DNA of 44,305 nucleotides from an uncultured Bacilli bacterium (GTDB lineage: Bacteria; Bacillota_I; Bacilli_A; RF39; UBA660). Positions 34,745-43,426 of this stretch are shown here, in pieces. Below the pieces are notes generated by a model. It ran no database searches. It was not told where the DNA came from and saw only the letters and a program-made list of their open reading frames with translations. Numbering within the stretch: the first letter of the stretch is position 1; the number at the start of each line of letters is the position of its first letter. Location of the stretch: assembly GCA_947589275.1 (NCBI GenBank), contig CANQAQ010000003.1, forward strand, positions 1-44,305, in the 5' to 3' direction. A program made the position numbers and the translations under genes.

Positions 34745-36115
34745 ATGAAGTTTTGTGATAAATTAGCAAAACAAAGAAAAAATAATAATTTAAGTCAAGA
34801 ACAACTTGCAGATAAGTTAGGTGTATCAAGACAAGCTGTTTCAAAATGGGAACAAGGTACGTCTTATCCTGATATGGATAAGATAATAAGTATGTGTAAA
34901 ATACTTAATTGTAATTTAGATGATTTAATTGAAGATGGAATTATAGAAGGAAAGAGTAGTGCAAATAAAATAAATTTTAATAATTATTTTAATGACTTTT
35001 TAAATTTTATAACTAAATCATATAATATGTTTTGGAGTATGAAATTTAAAGAAAAAATAAAATGTTTATTTGAATTATTTATTACATTTTTAATTTTAAT
35101 AATAAGTGGTTTAGTAATATATTTTATAGTTGATGATTTATTTTTTGATAATTTTATGGATGTTTTGGGAATAAATTTTATTATTCAAAAACTAATTAGT
35201 CCTGTATTTATATTATCTTTAATTGTAATAGGAATAATGATATTTTTACACTTATTTAAAATTAGATATTTAGATTATTTCATTACTGTTTATGATAGTG
35301 ATGTAAAAGAAAAAATAAAAGAAAAAGCGTTAGAAGAAGAAAAAGTAGTAAATAATAAAAAATACATAATAGAAAAACCTAAAGAAAAAATAGTAATTAG
35401 AGATCCAAAACATTCTACATTTAATTTTTTTAATGTATTAGGTAAAATAATATTATATATATTAAAATTCTTTATTTTTATCCTTATGATATTAGCTATA
35501 TTTTTTACAATAGCTTTAATAGCAATAGGTGCTATATGGATAACATTTATTAAATATGGAGACATTTTTATATATCTACTTATAACTATTATAGGTTTAG
35601 TATGTATTAGTTTTATAATAATTAATTTCTTATATAATTTTATATTTAATAGAGCAACAAAACTTAAATTAAATTTTATACTATTTATAATATCTTTAAT
35701 ATTTATTGGTGTAGGTTTAGGAATTAGTACAATAAAATTTATGAATTATGATTATGTTACTTTAGATAAATCTAAACTTGAAATTCATGAAAAAATAATA
35801 CCTATGAAAGATAATATTGTATTACCACATAATAATATAAATTATATTATTGATAATAACCAAAATGATATAAAACTTAAAATATATTTACCTAAAAATA
35901 CAAGTTATACAATATATTATAATAAAGATCAGTATGAAATTTATCATATATACATGGATAATTTATCAATATTTGATATGTATAATATTACATTAAATGA
36001 ATTAAAAGAAAATAAAATAATTGACTATGATAAATCATTTATAATAGATGTATATATATCAGAAAAAAATTATGAAATAATTAAAGAAAATATAGATAAT
36101 TATTATGGATATTAA
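34745..36115 (+). CDS. Membrane-bound XRE-family regulator
   Basis: An N-terminal helix-turn-helix (about residues 5-60; LAKQRKNNNLSQEQLADKLG, then VSRQAVSKWEQGTSYP) is joined to a membrane domain with about six predicted segments (from about residue 105 to 340) and a C-terminal soluble domain of about 115 residues. The HTH would be cytoplasmic. The combination suggests a one-component regulator sensing a membrane or envelope signal. The ligand and targets are unknown. The palindrome next to its own promoter is a candidate binding site. Confidence 0.9.
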   Translation: MKFCDKLAKQRKNNNLSQEQLADKLGVSRQAVSKWEQGTSYPDMDKIISMCKILNCNLDDLIEDGIIEGKSSANKINFNNYFNDFLNFITKSYNMFWSMKFKEKIKCLFELFITFLILIISGLVIYFIVDDLFFDNFMDVLGINFIIQKLISPVFILSLIVIGIMIFLHLFKIRYLDYFITVYDSDVKEKIKEKALEEEKVVNNKKYIIEKPKEKIVIRDPKHSTFNFFNVLGKIILYILKFFIFILMILAIFFTIALIAIGAIWITFIKYGDIFIYLLITIIGLVCISFIIINFLYNFIFNRATKLKLNFILFIISLIFIGVGLGISTIKFMNYDYVTLDKSKLEIHEKIIPMKDNIVLPHNNINYIIDNNQNDIKLKIYLPKNTSYTIYYNKDQYEIYHIYMDNLSIFDMYNITLNELKENKIIDYDKSFIIDVYISEKNYEIIKENIDNYYGY

Positions 36116-36141
36116 AGTTATGTTTTTACATAACTTTTTTT
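36114..36141 (+). terminator. Terminator after the XRE gene
   Basis: AAGTTATGT, four-base loop, ACATAACTT and a T tract. Confidence 0.85.
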
Positions 36142-36146
36142 ATAAA

Positions 36147-36195
36147 TTGACAATATAAATAAAAATTACTTATAAAGTAATTTTTTTATTTTAAT
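36147..36195 (+). promoter_or_regulatory. Promoter with its -10 inside a second terminator-like hairpin
   Basis: TTGACA (36147-36152), an 18-base spacer and TATAAA (36171-36176). The -10 falls in the loop of AAATTACTT/AAGTAATTT, which is followed by T. RNA started here would begin inside the right arm and so escape termination, while upstream transcripts would be stopped. Confidence 0.55.
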
Positions 36196-36208
36196 TTTAA
36201 TTATTTAA

Positions 36209-36217
36209 TGATATAAT
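36209..36217 (+). promoter_or_regulatory. Extended -10 promoter of the GLUG prepilin gene
   Basis: TG-A-TATAAT at 36209-36217, 27 bases before the start codon. Confidence 0.65.
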
Positions 36218-36244
36218 TAACATATAGTAAAGGTAGGATAAAAA

Positions 36245-38893
36245 ATGAAAAATAAAAAAGGATTTACATTAATAGAATTACTAGCAGTAATAGTAATATT
36301 ATCAATAATAATGATAATAGCAGTACCAAAAATAATAAATATAATAGAAGAAGCAGATAGAAGAGCATATGAAAATAGTGTAAACTTAATGGTAGAAGCA
36401 GCAAGATTAAAATATCAAACAGGAACTATGAAAGGAGAAGATATAAAATTACCATTAACATATATATATGAAGGAAATAAACAAACAAATATAGAAGAAG
36501 TAGGAGAATTAGTATTTAAAGGAGATAAAGCAAATTCAGGAACAATAACAGTAAATCAAGAAGGAAAAATAGTAGTAGAAAACTTAGTAAGTAAAAATAA
36601 AAAATGGTGTGCAGTAAAACAAGCAAATAATGCAGAAGCAAAAGTAGGAAGAGCAAGCGTTTTAGGGTGTTCTATAGATGATAATGATGATAATAATGGT
36701 GATGATGAAGAAGAGATAATAAAAGACAAAGAAGCATGTAGTTTAGAACAAGATAGTAAAAATGAAAATATATATTATGTAGATTCAGTAAGTGATTTAT
36801 ATGAATTATCAAAAGAAGTAAATGAAGGAAATAACTATAGTGGTAAGATAATAAAACTAAGAAATAATATAGATATGAAAGATACAAGTAATAAATGTGG
36901 ACTAGAAAGTTTTGAACCAATAGGAAATAATAGTAAACCATTTAGTGGTACATTTGAAGGATTAGGAAATTCAATAAAGAATTTAGTAATAAATAAGCAA
37001 GGACAAGATGATATTGGATTATTTGGAAATAACTCTGGAACAATAAAAGGATTAAGTTTAGAAAATATAGATATAAAAGGTAAAAGTAGTATTGGTGGAT
37101 TAGTAGGACGAAATAATAATGGAAAAATAAGTGACATTATAATAAATGGAAAAGTAGAAGGAACTGGTGAAAATATTGGTGGACTAGTAGGAGTTCATAG
37201 TGGTACTATAGCAAATATAATAATGAATGTAGATGTAAATAAAGATGTAACGGGAGCAACTAGAGTAAGTGCAGTATTGGGTAATTTAGGAATTGGAACA
37301 CGATCAGTTAATAACGTAATTATAGAAGGTGGAGAAATAAATGGAAGATTAGAATATTATAGTAGTTATTCAGAAAATGTTTTGCATAATGATTCTAAAG
37401 AAAAATATCCTTCTAATCTATATTCAAAAGAAGCAATAGGTGATATAAATACATACGAAACTTATATAGATACATATATAGGTGGGGATGATGATGACTC
37501 AGGATATTACTTTGATTATGATAGCAAGGGAAAATTAGTAATAAAAAGTATAGAAAAAAATCCAATAGAATTTAATTTAAAAGGAAAAGGAACACAAGAT
37601 GATCCATATTTAATAGAAAATTATGAAGACTGGAAAGAAGCAACAACAAAGGTAGACCAAGTAAATATAGTATTTAAGTTAACAAAAGATATAGATTTTA
37701 CAGGTAAGAAATTTTATATGTTAGGAAGTTATCAGAATCAGTTTAATGGACATTTAATTGGAGATGGATATAGTCTTAAGAATGTTAATTTAAATGGTGG
37801 AGATTATCAAGGAATTATTGGATATGTTGGAACTGAAGGTATAGTTGAAGGTATAAATGTAAAATCTTTAAATACAAATAATACTTTTAATTATGTAGGA
37901 GTAATAGGATACAATAAAGGGATTGTTAAAGGTATAAATATATATAATGTATATGTAATAGGTAGAAGTTATATAGGTGGATTGGTTGGCTATAATGAAG
38001 GAAAAATATTAGAAATTACTATAGAAGGAAATATATATGGAGTTGTAAATGAAGAACAATTTATAGGTGGAGCAGTTGGACTAAATAATGGAACAATAAG
38101 AGGAATATTAGCTAATGTAAATGTTACAAGTTCTTATAATACTACATTTGCACGTTCTTCAGGAGGTTTATTTGGTCAAAATGGTAGAGGTACAATATAT
38201 AATTCAGTTATTGAAACTGGTAATGTATTGGCAGAGAATATAGTTATGGGTAGAGGAGCTTCTTCATATGATGTATATTATTGTGAGGGTGTAACAACTA
38301 CAGGTAGTATATTTACTAAATCAATACCTAGTATATATATAAATGATTTAACATATTATGATAGTATGTTAAATGATAAAAATGAGCCATTATTTGAAAG
38401 TAAATATACAGGAGATATGAATGATTCTGGATATTTCTTTGATTATAATAGTGATGGAAAAATATATGTAGTAAAAGCTTATAATATGAATTATGGTGAT
38501 AATAGTATAGATGAAAATTATACAATGACACATATAGAACAAGGAGCATCAGATCAAACACCACCAGTATGTACATTAGATTATGTAGTAGCAGTAAAAA
38601 ATGGAATAAGAGCATCATTTAGCTGCGTAGATGAAAGTGGAGCGCCAACAATAAGGTCACTATTTGATTCAACTACAAGTTTATCAGCAAGTACATATGA
38701 AGATATAGGAACAAATAAAAATGGAGTAGTAAATGGAAATACTAGAAGTATAGTAAGTACATGGACAATAAATGATCCAGTATCAGTGCCAGAAAGAGGA
38801 AAGTGTTATTATTTTAGATATGGAGGTCAAGATACAGCAGGTAATTTTAGTACATATGTAACAAAAAGATGTTATACAGGTTTTAGTAATTAG
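36245..38893 (+). CDS. Giant type IV prepilin-like adhesin with GLUG repeats
   Basis: An 882-residue protein with a class III prepilin N-terminus: KKG/FTLIELLAVIVILSII, cleavage after Gly6 and the conserved Glu5 of the mature protein. After a pilin-like helix and small domain (to about 140) comes an acidic Asp/Asn/Glu linker (about 143-158). Two beta-helix-like modules follow (about 176-430 and 452-740). Together they contain some nine GLUG-type repeats (IGGLVG, IGLFG, VGVIG, IGGAVG, each before N-x-G-x-I). Each module ends in D-S-G-Y-x-F-D-Y-x-S-x-G-K (residues about 417 and 727). The last 115 residues form an Ig-like domain with D-T-A-G-N-F-S and five Cys. Normal pilins are 100-200 residues. 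The ends and middle differ in codon use. Confidence 0.9.
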   Translation: MKNKKGFTLIELLAVIVILSIIMIIAVPKIINIIEEADRRAYENSVNLMVEAARLKYQTGTMKGEDIKLPLTYIYEGNKQTNIEEVGELVFKGDKANSGTITVNQEGKIVVENLVSKNKKWCAVKQANNAEAKVGRASVLGCSIDDNDDNNGDDEEEIIKDKEACSLEQDSKNENIYYVDSVSDLYELSKEVNEGNNYSGKIIKLRNNIDMKDTSNKCGLESFEPIGNNSKPFSGTFEGLGNSIKNLVINKQGQDDIGLFGNNSGTIKGLSLENIDIKGKSSIGGLVGRNNNGKISDIIINGKVEGTGENIGGLVGVHSGTIANIIMNVDVNKDVTGATRVSAVLGNLGIGTRSVNNVIIEGGEINGRLEYYSSYSENVLHNDSKEKYPSNLYSKEAIGDINTYETYIDTYIGGDDDDSGYYFDYDSKGKLVIKSIEKNPIEFNLKGKGTQDDPYLIENYEDWKEATTKVDQVNIVFKLTKDIDFTGKKFYMLGSYQNQFNGHLIGDGYSLKNVNLNGGDYQGIIGYVGTEGIVEGINVKSLNTNNTFNYVGVIGYNKGIVKGINIYNVYVIGRSYIGGLVGYNEGKILEITIEGNIYGVVNEEQFIGGAVGLNNGTIRGILANVNVTSSYNTTFARSSGGLFGQNGRGTIYNSVIETGNVLAENIVMGRGASSYDVYYCEGVTTTGSIFTKSIPSIYINDLTYYDSMLNDKNEPLFESKYTGDMNDSGYFFDYNSDGKIYVVKAYNMNYGDNSIDENYTMTHIEQGASDQTPPVCTLDYVVAVKNGIRASFSCVDESGAPTIRSLFDSTTSLSASTYEDIGTNKNGVVNGNTRSIVSTWTINDPVSVPERGKCYYFRYGGQDTAGNFSTYVTKRCYTGFSN

Positions 38894-38905
38894 GAGGTAA
38901 TTATA

Positions 38906-39379
38906 ATGAAAAAAATATTATTGATAATATTGATTGGAATTATAATATTTACAGGTTGCGGAAAAGAAGATGGTGAAAAGATAAAATATAAAAAAACAAA
39001 TATGGAACTAGTAGATAAAGTATCAAATATTGTTATAAATGATAAAAAGATATTTGATGAAGTAAACATATTAAATGATAATACATTAGAAACAAAATTA
39101 GGAATAAATAGAGACTTTGTAATAGAACATGCTATTGCATTAGATATTTATTCATATAATCCAAATATTTATATTATAATAAAACCAAAAGAAGAAAATA
39201 AAAAAACAGTAAAAAAGGCAATAAGTTTATATTTAGATAGTGCAAAACAAGGAGTAATAGATGAATATAAAGAAATATATGAAAATGCATTAATTGAAGA
39301 ATATAATGGATATTATATTTGTATAGTTTCAGATAATAATGCTGAAGTATTTAATAAAATAAAAGGATATTTAGACTAG
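38906..39379 (+). CDS. DUF4358-like lipoprotein
   Basis: A 157-residue protein with a signal peptide and a lipobox (I-I-F-T-G-C, lipidated Cys at about residue 19). The mature part resembles DUF4358: a Y-S-Y-N-P-N-I-Y-I-I-I-K-P-K element, then K-A-I-S-L-Y-L-D, then Y-Y-I-C-I-V-S-D-N-N-A. Function unknown. It starts 12 bases after the prepilin gene behind a perfect AGGAGG, so it is co-transcribed and may assist the pilin-type fibre at the outer membrane face. Confidence 0.82.
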   Translation: MKKILLIILIGIIIFTGCGKEDGEKIKYKKTNMELVDKVSNIVINDKKIFDEVNILNDNTLETKLGINRDFVIEHAIALDIYSYNPNIYIIIKPKEENKKTVKKAISLYLDSAKQGVIDEYKEIYENALIEEYNGYYICIVSDNNAEVFNKIKGYLD

Positions 39380-39398
39380 TAAATATCTTTTTTTTATT
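39362..39398 (+). terminator. Terminator after the lipoprotein gene
   Basis: AAAGGATATTTA paired with TAAATATCTTT, then eight T. Confidence 0.85.
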
Positions 39399-39403
39399 AA
39401 TTA

Positions 39404-39412
39404 TGATATAAT
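39404..39412 (+). promoter_or_regulatory. Extended -10 promoter of the carboxypeptidase gene
   Basis: TG-A-TATAAT at 39404-39412, 21 bases before the GTG start. Confidence 0.65.
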
Positions 39413-39433
39413 TAGTATAAGGATAGTGGTACT

Positions 39434-40798
39434 GTGAAAAAGAAAAAAAGAAAAGGAAGATTAAGGTATGATAGAATATTTATGGCCCTATTTATAATAT
39501 TTGCTATAGTATTTTCTATAAAATTTGCCATCTATTTATCATATAATAATAAAATATATAAGACTGTAACAAATTCAAATAATTTATCTATAACTATAAA
39601 TAAAAAATATAATAAATTAAAATTATATAATAAGACTATAAAATATATAAAAGAAAATAAAAATAGTGTAATTATTTCATCAAAAAAATATAGTGTTACT
39701 ATACCTTCAAAAAACATAACAAAAAATGCTAATTTAGATGTTAGTATGTATAGTAAAAGATTAGAGTATGATAATTTTTCAAAATCTAAAGCTTATTTTA
39801 TAGATAATAAAGGAATAATAAGTAAATCAAATAAAATAAAGATATTATTACCTAGATATTTATTAAAAAATGATATTGTAGATATTTATGGTGTTACTAA
39901 AGATAATAAAATAGAAGAAATAAATCTTAAAGTTAAAATAAAAGATAAAAAAGTATCATTTGATTTAAATGAAAAATATTCAAAATACTTTATAACTTAT
40001 GTAAAACTAAAAGATATAAAAGTTAAAGATATTACTTTAAATAAAGGAAGTAAAATAAACTTAGATATTAAATATGTACCTATTAGAGCAACTGTTAAAA
40101 GTTTTGAATATATTAAAATAGGTGATATATTTATGTTAAATGATAATAATGAATTAATTGCAGAGAAATCTGGAACTGATAAAGTTACAATTAAAATTAA
40201 TGACTCAAATATTAAAAAAGATATTACTATAAATGTTAAAGAAGAAGAAAAAAAGAAACCTATTATTAAAGTTATTGATGGACTTACATATGTTAATGAT
40301 ATACTTATAGTAAATAAAACATATGAATTACCTAGTGATTATGATCCAGGTCAATTATCTGATGAAGCTATTTCCGCTTTTAATACTATGAAGGAAGCAG
40401 CTAAAAAAGATAATATATCACTATGGATAGCATCTGGTTATAGATCATATACTACACAAGATGAATTATATAATTATTATTTAAAACATGATACTAAAGA
40501 TAAGGTAGATACATATTCTGCAAGACCTGGACATTCTGAACATCAAACTGGTTTAGCAATGGATTTAAATATTGTAGATTCATCATTTGAAGGTACTAAA
40601 GAAGCTATATGGATAGAAGAAAACTGTTATAAATATGGTTTTATAATTAGGTATCCTAAGGGTAAAGAAAATATAACAGGATATAAATATGAACCATGGC
40701 ACGTAAGATATTTAGGTAAAGATTTAGCAAAAAAAGTATATGATAGTAATCTTACATTAGAAGAATATTTAGATATTGATTCAAAATATAGCGAATAA
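39434..40798 (+). CDS. VanY-type D,D-carboxypeptidase with Ig-like region
   Basis: A 454-residue membrane-anchored M15B peptidase that trims D-Ala from peptidoglycan stem peptides. A GTG start leads to a basic N-terminus and a membrane anchor (about 16-35). A beta-rich region (about 40-275) ends in a bacterial Ig-like (Big2-type) domain (K-V-K-D-I-T-L-N-K-G-S, I-A-E-K-S-G-T-D-K-V-T-I). The catalytic domain carries SGYRSYTTQ, GHSEHQTGLAMDL (zinc ligands H370 and D377) and E420-P-W-H423. All active-site residues are present. The next gene's ribosome-site hairpin serves as its terminator. Confidence 0.93.
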   Translation: MKKKKRKGRLRYDRIFMALFIIFAIVFSIKFAIYLSYNNKIYKTVTNSNNLSITINKKYNKLKLYNKTIKYIKENKNSVIISSKKYSVTIPSKNITKNANLDVSMYSKRLEYDNFSKSKAYFIDNKGIISKSNKIKILLPRYLLKNDIVDIYGVTKDNKIEEINLKVKIKDKKVSFDLNEKYSKYFITYVKLKDIKVKDITLNKGSKINLDIKYVPIRATVKSFEYIKIGDIFMLNDNNELIAEKSGTDKVTIKINDSNIKKDITINVKEEEKKKPIIKVIDGLTYVNDILIVNKTYELPSDYDPGQLSDEAISAFNTMKEAAKKDNISLWIASGYRSYTTQDELYNYYLKHDTKDKVDTYSARPGHSEHQTGLAMDLNIVDSSFEGTKEAIWIEENCYKYGFIIRYPKGKENITGYKYEPWHVRYLGKDLAKKVYDSNLTLEEYLDIDSKYSE

Positions 40799-40808
40799 CC
40801 TCAAAATA

Positions 40809-40839
40809 TGATATAATAACTCTCCAAAAGGAGGGTTTT
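40809..40839 (+). promoter_or_regulatory. Extended -10 promoter and dual terminator/ribosome-site hairpin
   Basis: TG-A-TATAAT at 40809-40817. Next, AACTCTCC (40818-40825), loop AAAA, GGAGGGTT (40830-40837) and further T form a GC-rich hairpin. Its right arm is the Shine-Dalgarno of the gene at 40843. Readthrough RNA from upstream would fold it (terminator plus masked ribosome site). RNA started from this promoter, near 40824, would lack most of the left arm. Confidence 0.6.
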
Positions 40840-40842
40840 ATT

Positions 40843-41688
40843 ATGCAAGTTGAAAAAGATATAGAAGCTGCAAGAGGGTTAATAAAAGGAGATATAGAAA
40901 AATATTATAAAATGGGTTATAGAAGAATAAAATTATTTACTAATAGACCATTAAAATTCTTTAAAAAATATAATTTAAATAATAAAGATGTATTATCAAA
41001 ATATGAAACTGGTGATGAGGTAATTGATTTATTATCTTATGGAGCAAATGTAACATGTTATAGTTCAAATAGATTGGATGAATATTTTTTATATTTAAAA
41101 CTTGCATTCTTATCACAAAATTATAATGATTTTTTTACATTTTATTTTAATAAATATAAAAATAGTTTTAATGCATTTACAAAAGAAGGTTATTTAAAGG
41201 TAAGAGATAATTTAGATGAAAAAACTAGATATTTTTTTGATGAAATTTTTAAACTAAATATACCAAACATATTAAAAACAAGATTATTTACTGATACAAC
41301 TTTATCTTATGATATATTAAAAGAGCATTATATTAGGTATTTTATTAATAGTAGGTATTATGAAGCAAGAAATAATTTAGAAACAAAAAAAGTAGAATTT
41401 ATTCTTGCAACTGATGGTAAGATACCATCAAAATTAGATGGGAAATTATTTAATTTTATTAATTTATCTTACAATATGGATAAAGAAAAATTAGAATATA
41501 TAAAATCTAAAATACAAAGTTATTTTGTACCTATGTTAGCAGAATATGGAAAAATTCAATGTTTTGTTTTAGATAATGATATTGATATAGATGGTTATAA
41601 AAAAATTGAAGTAAATGGTATTCAGCCTTCTTTAAATATGGGTGAAGAACGTAAAACATATTATGCATATGTGTATAAAAATGTATAA
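40843..41688 (+). CDS. DUF3419-like (aminocarboxypropyltransferase-related) protein
   Basis: A 281-residue protein. The stretch D-V-L-S-K-Y-E-T-G-D-E-V-I-D-L-L-S-Y-G-A-N-V-T-C-Y-S-S-N-R-L then Y-L-K-L-A-F-L parallels the SAM-binding region of DUF3419 proteins (V-L-T-V-T-G-S-G-D-x-x-L-x-x-L-x-x-G-A, x-D-I-N). The glycine motif and the acidic ligand are altered here (Y-E-T-G-D, then C-Y-S-S-N), so SAM binding is uncertain. DUF3419 includes the betaine-lipid enzyme BtaA. No substrate can be named. The family assignment is tentative. Confidence 0.7.
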   Translation: MQVEKDIEAARGLIKGDIEKYYKMGYRRIKLFTNRPLKFFKKYNLNNKDVLSKYETGDEVIDLLSYGANVTCYSSNRLDEYFLYLKLAFLSQNYNDFFTFYFNKYKNSFNAFTKEGYLKVRDNLDEKTRYFFDEIFKLNIPNILKTRLFTDTTLSYDILKEHYIRYFINSRYYEARNNLETKKVEFILATDGKIPSKLDGKLFNFINLSYNMDKEKLEYIKSKIQSYFVPMLAEYGKIQCFVLDNDIDIDGYKKIEVNGIQPSLNMGEERKTYYAYVYKNV

Positions 41689-41692
41689 TTTA

Positions 41693-41722
41693 TTGACAAC
41701 AATTTATTATAAGTAATAAAAT
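41693..41722 (+). promoter_or_regulatory. Sigma-A promoter of the pyrophosphatase gene
   Basis: TTGACA at 41693-41698, an 18-base spacer, TAAAAT at 41717-41722. Confidence 0.8.
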
Positions 41723-41746
41723 AATATTGTCTAAAGGAGTGATAAA

Positions 41747-43363
41747 ATGGGGAAAGTATATATATTTGGACATCAAAATCCAGATACAGATTCGGTAACT
41801 GCGTCAATTAGTCTTTCTTACTTAAAAAATAAATTAGGTATGAATACAGAACCAAGAATTTTAGGACATATAAATAAAGAAACAAAGTATGCTCTTAGTT
41901 ATTTTAATGTTAAAGAGCCTAAGTATTTAAATGATGTTAAATTACAATTAAAAGATGTAGAATATTTAAAAGGTATATATATAAATAAAAATAGTTCTAT
42001 ATATGATGTGTATGAATATTTAAATAATAAAGGTATAACAGGGGTACCTATAGTAGATGATGATAATAAGTATATTGGTATTATTACTGTTAAGGATATA
42101 GCAAAAGAATTAATAAAAGGGGATATTCATTTTTTAGATGCTAATTACGATAATATATTAAATGTAATAAATGGTGAAGAAATACTTAAATTTGATGATA
42201 ATATAAAAGGTAATGTACTTGTTGCGTCATATAGAAGTACAACATTTTTAAATAATATTAATTTAAATAAGGATAATATCTTAATAGTAGGAGATAGGCA
42301 TAGTATTATTGAAGATGCTGTAATTAAAGGAATAAAATTAATTATAATTACAGGAAATGGTGAGATAAAGGATAAACATTTAGAAATAGCAAAACAAAAT
42401 AGAGTTAATATTATTAGAACAGAAAATGATTCCTTCTATACATCAAAATCTATTGGTTTATCAAATTCAATAAGTTTATTAATTAGAAATGATGATTCAA
42501 AAATATTTAGAGAAAATGATTATTATGATGACTTTGTTAATATAACTAAAAAATTAAAACATAATAACTATCCTATTCTTGATAATCACAATAAATGTTT
42601 AGGATTAATAAGAATAACTGAAATAGTAAAAAATAATAACAAAGAAGTTATATTAGTAGATCATCAAGAAATAGATCAAAGTGTAACTGGTTTAGAAGAA
42701 GCAAATATATTAGAAATAGTAGATCATCATAAAATAGGAAATATAAATACTAATACTCCTATTAATTTTAGAAATATGGCAGTAGGTAGTACAAATACAA
42801 TTATATATTTTATGTATGATGAAAGTAATATTAAAATACCTAAAGATATAGCTGGAATTATGCTTTCTGGAATACTTTCTGATACATTATGTTTAAAAAG
42901 CCCAACAACAACTTCCTTAGATAAAAAGGTAGTAGAAAGTTTATCAAAAATTATAGGTATAGATTATGAAAAATATGCTATTAATATGTTTAGAGCAGGT
43001 ACATCAATTGAAGGTTTAAGCGTAGAAGAAGTAATTAAAAATGATTTTAAATCATTTCCAGTTGGGGATGAAAAAATATCAATAGGTCAAGTATTTACTT
43101 TAGATGTTGATAAAATATTTAACAAAATTGATGATTACATAAAAAAATTAGAAGAAATAAATACTAGAGAAGGATACAAGTTTACTATTATTTGTATAAC
43201 AGATATACTTAAAAATGGTTCATATATTCTTTATACTAAATATGCAAAAAAAATACTAGAAAATATATATAATATAGATGATATAAATCAAGGATACTAT
43301 ATTGATGGGTTAGTATCTAGAAAAAAACAAATATTACCATTAGTAATATCTGAATTAAATTAA
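41747..43363 (+). CDS. ppaC: Family II inorganic pyrophosphatase with CBS and DRTGG domains
   Basis: A manganese-dependent DHH-superfamily enzyme hydrolysing pyrophosphate. The N-terminal GHQNPDTDSV (H9, D13, D15) and the later DHH at 326-328 bind metal. The C-terminal S-R-K-K-Q (524-528) binds substrate. Between the N-terminal segment and the DHH lie a pair of CBS segments (IYDVYEYLNNKGITGVPIVD and N-N-Y-P-I-L-D-N) split by a DRTGG domain. This is the regulated CBS-PPase form (538 residues against about 310 for the plain enzyme), known to respond to adenine nucleotides. The start follows AAAGGAG. Confidence 0.96.
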   Translation: MGKVYIFGHQNPDTDSVTASISLSYLKNKLGMNTEPRILGHINKETKYALSYFNVKEPKYLNDVKLQLKDVEYLKGIYINKNSSIYDVYEYLNNKGITGVPIVDDDNKYIGIITVKDIAKELIKGDIHFLDANYDNILNVINGEEILKFDDNIKGNVLVASYRSTTFLNNINLNKDNILIVGDRHSIIEDAVIKGIKLIIITGNGEIKDKHLEIAKQNRVNIIRTENDSFYTSKSIGLSNSISLLIRNDDSKIFRENDYYDDFVNITKKLKHNNYPILDNHNKCLGLIRITEIVKNNNKEVILVDHQEIDQSVTGLEEANILEIVDHHKIGNINTNTPINFRNMAVGSTNTIIYFMYDESNIKIPKDIAGIMLSGILSDTLCLKSPTTTSLDKKVVESLSKIIGIDYEKYAINMFRAGTSIEGLSVEEVIKNDFKSFPVGDEKISIGQVFTLDVDKIFNKIDDYIKKLEEINTREGYKFTIICITDILKNGSYILYTKYAKKILENIYNIDDINQGYYIDGLVSRKKQILPLVISELN

Positions 43364-43370
43364 AAAAATA

Positions 43371-43400
43371 TTGACAAAAATAATAATAAAAATGTATACT
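43371..43400 (+). promoter_or_regulatory. Sigma-A promoter of the tail-fibre-like gene
   Basis: TTGACA at 43371-43376, an 18-base spacer, TATACT at 43395-43400. Confidence 0.8.
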
Positions 43401-43426
43401 TAAATAAAAAATAGGATAGTGATAAA

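Noticed and set aside
36672..37137. Minus-strand open frames opposite the prepilin gene
   Set aside because: They are low-complexity Leu/Tyr/His translations of the antisense strand, with no ribosome site.
37021..38215. CRISPR or DNA tandem repeats in the prepilin gene
   Set aside because: The repeats are at protein level (GLUG). The DNA units vary and have no constant repeat and spacer spacing.
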